From Adiantum capillus-veneris (lineage: Eukaryota > Streptophyta > Polypodiopsida > Polypodiales > Pteridaceae): a stretch of DNA of 64,000 nucleotides. The notes beneath the pieces are model-generated. The model made no database searches. It was not told where the DNA came from and worked only from the letters and a program-made list of their open reading frames with translations. A program made the translations under genes and the position numbers. Location: NCBI GenBank assembly GCA_014529385.2, contig CM043952.1:156461057-156525056 (forward strand), in the 5' to 3' direction. Every line of letters starts with the position of its first letter. Within the stretch, counting starts at the first letter, position 1. Of the stretch, positions 57,234 to 64,000 are shown piece by piece.

Positions 57234-57356
57234 ATGCCGCCTTCTCAGCTTCACCACAGCAAGCTGCTTACTTTTAGAGAATTATGCATGCTTGAAATTT
57301 CATTTCCCACCATCGATCCTGAAGAGAGCAGCTTCCATGACTGCCTAATTAGCTAA
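57234..57356 (+). CDS. Upstream ORF 2 (40 codons) in the callose synthase leader
   Basis: ATG at 57234 (MPPSQLHHSKLLTFREL...) to TAA at 57354-57356. It is in the same frame as the main ORF, ending 24 bases before the main ATG. Start context is weak. If translated it would be expected to limit re-initiation at the main start. Conservation was not tested. Confidence 0.4.
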   Translation: MPPSQLHHSKLLTFRELCMLEISFPTIDPEESSFHDCLIS

Positions 57357-57380
57357 GTCTATGCAGTTAAGATAGCACTG

Positions 57381-60300
57381 ATGGATCGTTCACGTCAATG
57401 GCGGCCACAGCCAGGTTCACAAGGTTCCAACTATCAAGAGTCCAGAAATGACCATAGGCCCCATCCAGCAAGAGCTGCAGATGAAGAAGCTGCGGAGGAA
57501 GAGACCTTCAACATTTTGCCACTGCATGACATGCTTGCAGACAATGATATTGTCCGCTTTCCAGAGGTGCGTGCTGCACAGGCTGCTTTGCAAGCAGTGG
57601 GGGGGTTGGCTAGGCCCAAAGGATGGAGGCAGGGCATGGATCTTTTGGATTGGCTTGCTTTGCTTTTCGGATTCCAATCAGGCAGTGTGAAGAACCAGCG
57701 AGAACATATAGTCATGCTGCTAGCAAACTCCCAGATGCGCATGCAGCCCCCTCCGGATCCCATTGATCGCATGGATAGCAAAATGGTGGAGAAGCTTAGA
57801 AAGAAGGTGCTCAAAAACTACGTCAACTGGTGCTCCTTCTTGGGGAAAACCAACAATCTCTGGCTATCCACAGGTAGTGATGAGCAAGAGCAAAGGCAGC
57901 TCCTTTACATTGGTCTCTATCTCCTCATCTGGGGAGAGGCTGCTAACCTCCGATTTATGCCCGAGTGCATCTGCTTCCTCTTTCACAACATGGCGGGTGA
58001 AATGAACAAGGTGTTAGAGCACAAACTTGACAATAGTACCACTCCAGAGTTCATGCCAAGCTACACTGGAGAGAATGCTTTTCTCCACAAGGTTGTCACA
58101 CCCCTTTACAACCTTGTCAAGGCAGAAGCAGAGGCTTCTCACCATGGAGCCAAACCCCACTCTGTCTGGCGGAATTATGATGACTTGAATGAGTTCTTTT
58201 GGTCACACAGATGCTTCACACAGCTCTCATGGCCAATGAATCCAACTTGCTCATTTATGTCACCCCCCTCATCCCGTAAGGTTGGAAAGACAGGCTTCGT
58301 TGAGCAGCGATCCTTTTGGAACATATACCGAAGCTTTGATCACCTATGGACTGGCCTACTCCTCATTTTGCAGGCCATGATCATTCTTTCATTTCACAAC
58401 AATAAGAAAACTCCATGGGATTTGCTTGTGGAGCAAGACGCTCAGGCTCTAACTCTAAGTGTCTTCATCACATGGGCAGGCTTGAGAGTCCTTCAAAGTG
58501 TGTTGGATATGGTGATGCAGTTCCGTCTCATCTCTGTAGAGACAGTCGTCATTGGTGTGCGCATGCTCGCCAAGATGATTGTGGCTTCTATCTGGGCGGT
58601 GCTGTTTGTAGTTCTCTATGTAAAGGCATGGCAGACAAGGCATGATGTGGGGAGTTGGTCTGGTGATGCAAATAGTGCATTCAGACGGTTAGTTGTGGCG
58701 GCAGCAATTTTCATTTTTCCAGAAGTGCTGGCTTTAACCTTCTTCCTCCTTCCATGGGTGAGGAACTTTGTGGAGAGATCAAACTCAAAGATCTCTCGTG
58801 CTCTGACATGGTGGTTCCAGTCACGATGCTTTGTTGGCCGTGGCCTTCGTGAAGGACTCTGGGACAACATCAAATACACCCTTTTCTGGCTGATTGTGCT
58901 TGTGACCAAGTTTTCATTCAGCTATTTCCTTCAGATCAGGCCCCTTGTGGAGCCCACCAGGCAGCTATTGGCTCTCAGAAATATCGAATACTCTTGGTTT
59001 GAGTTTTGGGGTGAAGGAAGCAATAGAGTGGCTGTGTTTGTGCTATGGGCACCTGTTTTGCTAGTCTACTTAATGGATGTGCAGATATGGTACACAGTTT
59101 TCTCCTCCTTTGCAGGCTCTTTGGTGGGGCTGCTTGAGCACATTGGCGAAATTCGCAACTTTGAGCAGGTGAAGATGCGGTTCCCATTCTTTGCAAGCGC
59201 TATAGCCTTCAACCTAACACCCGAGGAGTCCCTTTTGCACATCAACCAGTGGGGCAGCTGGTTTAAAAAGTTTAAGCAGAGAATTAAACTCAGGTATGGA
59301 TTCGGCGCAGATTACAGGAAGATCTCAGCTGATTCTCTTGAAGCCGAAAGATTTTCTTTTTTATGGAACTCCATCATAACCACCTTCCGTGAGGAAGACA
59401 TTCTCAGTGATCTGGAGGTGCAACTACTGGAGGTGCCATCCCCTGCCTGGAATATCAATGTAGCGCAGTGGCCTTGTGTACTCTTATCCAATGAGCTTTC
59501 TCTTGCTTTGGAGCAAGTCAAGAGATGGCAAGGAATGGACGATAAGCGACTGTGGAGAAAGATCTCTAAATTTGAATACAGGCGATGTGCGATTCTAGAA
59601 TGCTATCAAAGTACTAGGCATGTTCTCCAAAGAATAATCAGGGAAAATAGTGAAGAATGGTACAGAGTGGATAGGATCTTTGCAGGAATTCAAAGTTCTT
59701 TGGAGTCTGGCACTTTCCTACAAAAGTATGTGCCGGGAAAAGTTCCTTTAATTCACAAGCTCGTTTTGGACCTTGTGAGCAAACTGCTAGACAAAAAGAA
59801 TGAACCAAAAGATATGCTTCCTAAAGTGGTTCGAGCATTGCAAAATCTGTATGAAGCTGTGGACCGTGATTTGAGATCAGAAAACCAGGCAAAAGAGTCC
59901 CACCGTGGATCTGGCTCTGGAGCAGAGCTTCTGTTTACAAAAGTTGTTGAGCTTCCAGACCAAAAAGACCCAAATGATGCAGCTTTCTTCCGACAGCTCA
60001 AGAGATTCCATACCCTCCTTGCCACACAGAACACCATGAGTGACATCCCAAAGAACCTTGACGCCCGAAGGCGGATTGCCTTCTTTGGCAACTCATTGTT
60101 TATGAACATGCCCCACGCACCTCCAGTGGAAAGAATGCTTGGTTTTAGTGTTCTCACACCTTATTATGAAGAGACTGTTCTATACAGTAAAACAAGCCTG
60201 CTCAAAACAACTAAAGATGGCCTTTCTGTCATCTCCTATCTCCAACAAATTTTTCCAGATGAGTGGACAAATTTCCAGGAGCGCATGCAACGTGAGCGGG

Positions 60301-62834
60301 GAGTGAAGCATGATCATGAGCTGTGGAACCTTGACAAGGCCCTGGAGCTGAGATTGTGGGCCTCATACAGAGGGCAAACACTTGCCCGCACAGTTCGGGG
60401 TATGATGTATTATCACAAGGCACTAAAGGTGCTCGCTTATCTTGATGGGGCATCGCAAATGGACATGCAAGTGGGCAGAGAGCTTCTAGCTGCTTCCACT
60501 ATCAGAAGGTCGGAAGCCGCCGCTGATCATTCCTTGCCATACAGCTCCAGCCATCACTGGGTTCTAAATCGCACCAGGAGTGGTATCAGTGGACTTCTTA
60601 AGGAGGCTCAACAGGAAGCCATAGCAAGCATGAAATTCACATATGTAGTGACATGCCAGGTGTACGGCCAACAAAAAGCCAAGAAGAACCAAATAGCAGA
60701 TGACATTTTGTTTTTGATGAAAAAGAATAAGGCTTTGAGAATTGCATATGTTGATGATGTGAGTACAAATGGCAGATCTAAGCAGCACTTCTCTGTCCTT
60801 GTGAAGTATGATTCTCTCCTCGACAGGGAGGTTGAGATTTTTAGAGTGCAGTTGCCAGGGCCGGTGAAACTGGGCGAGGGGAAGCCTGAAAACCAAAATC
60901 ATGCTCTGATTTTTACAAGAGGCGATGCTTTGCAGACTATTGATATGAATCAGGATAACTATTTTGAGGAGACACTGAAAGCCCGCAATCTGCTCCAGGA
61001 GTTTACACTGCACCATGGATTAAGAAGGCCGCAGATTTTGGGTGTACGAGAGCATGTCTTTACAGGTACTGTTTCATCTTTGGCATCTTTCATGTCTGCT
61101 CAAGAGACCAGTTTCGTCACTCTGGGCCAGCGTGTGCTGGCAAAGCCTCTAAAAGTGCGAATGCACTATGGTCATCCAGATGTGTTTGACCGCCTATGGT
61201 TTGCGACAAGAGGTGGCATCAGCAAGGCATCAAGCAAGATCAATGTCAGTGAAGATATCTTTGCTGGATTCAATTGCACTTTAAGAGGCGGTAATGTGAC
61301 TCATCATGAGTACATTCAAGCAGGCAAGGGAAGAGATCTTGGTCTTAGTCAGATAGCCATATTTGAGTCCAAAGTTGCTGGTGGAAATGGTGAACAGGTT
61401 TTAAGCCGCGATGTCTATCGCCTGGGTCACCATCTTGACTTTTTTCGCATGCTTTCCTTCTATTACACCACCGTTGGCTTCTTCATCAGCAACATGATGG
61501 TGGTGCTCACAGTGTATGCATTCTTGTGGGGCAGGGTCTATTTAGCGCTGAGTGGCTTGGAAAAGTCTGTCACAAGCCAGAGCGCTTTTACTAACCGCGC
61601 TCTGACAGCATCTCTGAATCAGCAGTTTATTGTCCAGCTAGGCATTTTTACAGCCCTTCCCATGATTGTTGAGAATTCCATTGAGCATGGTTTCAAATCT
61701 GCAATCTGGGATTTTCTTATCATGCAGCTGCAGTTAGCTTCAGTGTTCTTTACATTCTCTCTTGGTACTAGGGCCCACTATTTTGGCAGGACTGTACTCC
61801 ATGGGGGGGCTGGGTATCGTGCAACTGGCCGTGGCTTTGTGTTAAAGCATGAAAAGTTCTACAGGACTTACATGCTGTTTGCAAGAAGCCACTTTGTCAA
61901 AGGTGTGGAGCTGATTATTCTTCTCGTGATTTACCAGTGCTTTGGTGCTGCTGGAGCTACCAGCACCACCGCCTACATCCTCATAACCTTCTCGAGTTGG
62001 TTTTTAGCCCTCTCCTGGGTGCTAGGACCCTTTCTGTTCAATACCTTGGGATTTGACTCACTTAAATTGTTCAAAGATTTTGATGATTTCTGGGACTGGA
62101 TGTGGGACAAAAAGCTTATCAAGTATAAGGATCCGAAACAAGAAGAGGAAGAAACTTGGGAAAAGTATAATGCCAACCCAAAAAAGGGTTGGCATATCTG
62201 GTGGGATAAAGAACACGAGCACCTCAAAAACACAGGGTTCTGGGGAGCAGTCCTTGAGATAGTGCTCAGCTTGCGTTTCTTTTTCTTGCAGTATGGTGTG
62301 GTTTATCAGCTAAACATTGCTGGCCAGCAGAAAAGTATCCTTGTTTATATTCTCTCATGGGTCTACATGGCTGTTGTTGCAGTAATCTACATGATATTAT
62401 ACTTCGCAGAAGAAAGATTCGCAGTGAAAAAGCATCTCTACCATAGACTGGTCCAAGCACTCACAGCAGTCTTCATAGTAGTGATCATCATTATACTTGT
62501 AACTAAGACTTCTTTTGAGATTGGGGATACTCTTCTTAGCCTGTTAGCATTCTTGCCTGCTGCCTGGGGCTTGCTCTCTATCGCCCTGGTGTTTAGGCGC
62601 TTCTTGGAGCCCACACCCCTATGGCAAGTACTAGTTTCAGTGGCTCGCTTGTTTGACCTTAGCATTGGTGTCCTTGTATTTGTCCCTCTCGTTGTCTTAT
62701 CATGGATTCCAGGCTTCCAGGACATGCAGAACCGCATTCTTTTCAACCAAGCTTTTAGCAGAGGCCTTAATATTGCACGGCTACTTGCAGCAAACAAACC
62801 CGAGAATCAAGCGGATTCAGACAAAAAACAGTAG
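57381..62834 (+). CDS. Callose synthase (1,3-beta-glucan synthase), CALS11/CALS12 (GSL1/GSL5) type
   Basis: An uninterrupted 1817-codon ORF for a plasma-membrane UDP-glucose-dependent (1,3)-beta-glucan synthase. The length fits plant GSL proteins (about 1750-1950 aa). The N-terminus has FPEVRAAQAALQAVGGL, then 'YIGLYLLIWGEAANLRFMPE' (FKS1-type domain, about residues 180-310). About six membrane helices follow at roughly 320-340, 360-380, 399-417, 437-460, 500-518 and 550-572. A large cytosolic part (about 575-1355) contains RRIAFFGNSLFMNMP, VLTPYYEETVLYS, 'LARTVRGMMYYHKALKVLAY', GDALQTIDMNQDNYFEE and DRLWFATRGGISKAS. A C-terminal cluster of about ten helices (1357-1780) includes GGAGYRATGRGF at about 1475-1486, holding the RxTG motif linked to UDP-glucose binding. 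The N-terminus resembles Arabidopsis CALS12/PMR4 more than the many-exon CALS1-10 group, which agrees with the absence of introns here. An in-frame TAA 24 bases upstream supports this ATG. Members of the clade make wound and pathogen callose and pollen-wall callose. The role of this copy is not known. Confidence 0.96.
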   Translation: MDRSRQWRPQPGSQGSNYQESRNDHRPHPARAADEEAAEEETFNILPLHDMLADNDIVRFPEVRAAQAALQAVGGLARPKGWRQGMDLLDWLALLFGFQSGSVKNQREHIVMLLANSQMRMQPPPDPIDRMDSKMVEKLRKKVLKNYVNWCSFLGKTNNLWLSTGSDEQEQRQLLYIGLYLLIWGEAANLRFMPECICFLFHNMAGEMNKVLEHKLDNSTTPEFMPSYTGENAFLHKVVTPLYNLVKAEAEASHHGAKPHSVWRNYDDLNEFFWSHRCFTQLSWPMNPTCSFMSPPSSRKVGKTGFVEQRSFWNIYRSFDHLWTGLLLILQAMIILSFHNNKKTPWDLLVEQDAQALTLSVFITWAGLRVLQSVLDMVMQFRLISVETVVIGVRMLAKMIVASIWAVLFVVLYVKAWQTRHDVGSWSGDANSAFRRLVVAAAIFIFPEVLALTFFLLPWVRNFVERSNSKISRALTWWFQSRCFVGRGLREGLWDNIKYTLFWLIVLVTKFSFSYFLQIRPLVEPTRQLLALRNIEYSWFEFWGEGSNRVAVFVLWAPVLLVYLMDVQIWYTVFSSFAGSLVGLLEHIGEIRNFEQVKMRFPFFASAIAFNLTPEESLLHINQWGSWFKKFKQRIKLRYGFGADYRKISADSLEAERFSFLWNSIITTFREEDILSDLEVQLLEVPSPAWNINVAQWPCVLLSNELSLALEQVKRWQGMDDKRLWRKISKFEYRRCAILECYQSTRHVLQRIIRENSEEWYRVDRIFAGIQSSLESGTFLQKYVPGKVPLIHKLVLDLVSKLLDKKNEPKDMLPKVVRALQNLYEAVDRDLRSENQAKESHRGSGSGAELLFTKVVELPDQKDPNDAAFFRQLKRFHTLLATQNTMSDIPKNLDARRRIAFFGNSLFMNMPHAPPVERMLGFSVLTPYYEETVLYSKTSLLKTTKDGLSVISYLQQIFPDEWTNFQERMQRERGVKHDHELWNLDKALELRLWASYRGQTLARTVRGMMYYHKALKVLAYLDGASQMDMQVGRELLAASTIRRSEAAADHSLPYSSSHHWVLNRTRSGISGLLKEAQQEAIASMKFTYVVTCQVYGQQKAKKNQIADDILFLMKKNKALRIAYVDDVSTNGRSKQHFSVLVKYDSLLDREVEIFRVQLPGPVKLGEGKPENQNHALIFTRGDALQTIDMNQDNYFEETLKARNLLQEFTLHHGLRRPQILGVREHVFTGTVSSLASFMSAQETSFVTLGQRVLAKPLKVRMHYGHPDVFDRLWFATRGGISKASSKINVSEDIFAGFNCTLRGGNVTHHEYIQAGKGRDLGLSQIAIFESKVAGGNGEQVLSRDVYRLGHHLDFFRMLSFYYTTVGFFISNMMVVLTVYAFLWGRVYLALSGLEKSVTSQSAFTNRALTASLNQQFIVQLGIFTALPMIVENSIEHGFKSAIWDFLIMQLQLASVFFTFSLGTRAHYFGRTVLHGGAGYRATGRGFVLKHEKFYRTYMLFARSHFVKGVELIILLVIYQCFGAAGATSTTAYILITFSSWFLALSWVLGPFLFNTLGFDSLKLFKDFDDFWDWMWDKKLIKYKDPKQEEEETWEKYNANPKKGWHIWWDKEHEHLKNTGFWGAVLEIVLSLRFFFLQYGVVYQLNIAGQQKSILVYILSWVYMAVVAVIYMILYFAEERFAVKKHLYHRLVQALTAVFIVVIIIILVTKTSFEIGDTLLSLLAFLPAAWGLLSIALVFRRFLEPTPLWQVLVSVARLFDLSIGVLVFVPLVVLSWIPGFQDMQNRILFNQAFSRGLNIARLLAANKPENQADSDKKQ

Positions 62835-63199
62835 ACTGACAGAGGCACAGACGCAATGACTTCAGAGCAGAAAAACAATAGAAGTTCTACAACATGCCAA
62901 ATCAGTCTCACAACTTTGTAACAATATGCAATAAGAAATTTGTAGCAAACCTTTTCAAATTTCAATATCCACCCTAATGGAGAGTCAAAGGAGCATAACA
63001 AAATTTCTGCAGACAGACCTGGAAACCATCAGCTAATCATCAAAATTTACGTTACACATCAACCCAAGTGTAAAGGTGTTTTTCCTCGGGTCAAAGTATT
63101 GGGTCACACATAATCTGCTGCCCAAGATTTTGAGTTGTTTTCTTGTGACATGGTACATCTTTATGTGTGAAAAGCTAAACAATTTGAGATTTGAGATTC

Positions 63200-63239
<40 letters not shown>

Positions 63240-64000
63240 CAGATTTAGAGATTGAGATTGAGACTATCACATTTAGGAGAGTACCAGCAGAAGACAGGAT
63301 ATGCCAATTGTGTCATATAGAGCCAGAGACAGTTACATCACAGTTGTCATTGTCCGGTATACTATGAGATATGAGGCCGATTTCACTGTCTATTCAGAGA
63401 GGGCTTTGGACCGTTGGCTAGAGTCGTGAGATATCAAGATCAGAGATGCCTCGGATTGTTTTTGCTAGAGCTGCGCAGACACAGGGAGAGTCTCTTGAGG
63501 AGTCCAGACAATGGGAGACAATTCACAGAGAAAGATGACTGACTTCTTTAGAGCAAGGACTAAGCAGCCAATGAGCATGCTTCACAGCAAACTTCAGAGC
63601 CCACTTCTACCAGAGGTATATTAGTGGACAAAGTCACTGACCTCGGGAGAGCTAGAGCCCACATCTACAAGGGCGACCACGACATTGACGGAGGCTCCAT
63701 TAGAGAATCAGGACTATTCTAGCATGACATGGGAGACGCCCAGTACGACTATTTACAGAGCCGGACATTGACGAAGCTCTTCAGCGACTGATGCAATACT
63801 TTCTCGGACAACGCTCGATGCCGGGCATCCTCGGGCATGGATGATGATGATGATGATTACAGTTTGACAATCTTAGTCTTTTAGCTTAGTCTTTCACTTT
63901 ACTTCATTTTGTTTTATTTTATTTTTGTAACCAAACATTGGATTAGATCCACAAGGATTGTGTCAGTTTGGTCTCATAGGTCATTTTGGCCTTTTGAAGA
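62835..64000. other. 3' flank of the callose synthase gene
   Basis: Presumed 3' UTR at first (AATAAG at about 62929 is a weak polyadenylation-signal candidate). Then come a (CT)n run at about 63202-63236, a GAT repeat at 63840-63857 and a T-rich end. No frame with a recognisable motif is seen from 63240 to 64000. Confidence 0.5.

Larger units (their letters stand above)
56816..57380 (+). promoter_or_regulatory. Presumed core promoter and 5' leader of the callose synthase gene
   Basis: A pyrimidine patch (CT run 56959-56995, and again 57041-57056) lies 330-420 bp before the start codon. Such Y-patches are common at plant transcription starts. No clear TATA box was seen (a weak ATAATATTT at about 56941). 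Two short upstream ORFs lie in the leader. A TCTATGCAG at 57358-57366 could be an acceptor of a leader intron, but no paired donor was assigned. Confidence 0.45.

Noticed and set aside
57434-62797. Several 60-150-aa frames antisense to or shifted against the callose synthase ORF
   Set aside because: Shadows of a 1817-codon gene with clear family-wide motifs.
1-64000. tRNA or rRNA genes
   Set aside because: The tRNA-like words found (TGGTATCAGAGC, TGGCGCC) are retrotransposon primer sites at LTR edges. No cloverleaf or rRNA sequence was recognised.

Overview
The window is nuclear DNA of a land plant. The evidence is a full-length plant callose synthase (glucan synthase-like) gene in a TE-rich region holding Ty1/copia elements with initiator-Met-tRNA primer sites, a very large Ty3/gypsy element, an hAT relic and long CT/GA microsatellites. 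The species cannot be fixed from sequence alone. A fern, lycophyte or other large-genome plant would fit the TE load, but that is inference.

Layout, left to right: (1) 1-257, an old Ty3/gypsy reverse-transcriptase scrap, then about 2.9 kb without a recognisable gene. (2) 3137-7030 and 7874-12989, two members of one Ty1/copia family on the minus strand; the second has a perfect 5-bp target duplication and sits inside a palindromic (foldback) repeat cluster. (3) About 14.8-16.8 kb, a decayed coding stretch of unknown identity on the minus strand. (4) 18397-37742, a single 19.3-kb Ty3/gypsy-class element on the minus strand, bounded by 0.95-1.07-kb LTRs and a GCCAC target duplication. It carries an extra ORF before gag, two protease-like segments, two integrase zinc-binding segments, extra ORFs after pol (one a 642-aa coiled-coil ORF), and two noncoding stretches that together hold seven perfect copies of a 16-bp palindrome. 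(5) 38959-45000, an older Ty1/copia element with an AGTGG target duplication and two complementary GA/CT microsatellites in its leader. (6) 46.5-48.4 kb, an hAT transposase relic. (7) About 48.9-51.2 kb, a kinase-like gene, probably a pseudogene, on the minus strand. (8) 51.2-57 kb, gene-poor DNA with many local duplications, a strong hairpin and another copia primer-site/LTR boundary. (9) 57381-62834, an uninterrupted 1817-codon callose synthase gene of the CALS11/CALS12 (GSL1/GSL5) type, preceded by two short upstream ORFs and a CT-rich leader. The end of the window shows no recognisable gene.

Only the callose synthase looks like a whole host gene. More than half of the window is LTR retrotransposon. 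The most unusual signal is in the 19.3-kb element: the palindrome GTCTATCGCGATAGAC, unchanged in seven copies spaced mostly 288-299 bp apart while the DNA between copies has diverged.
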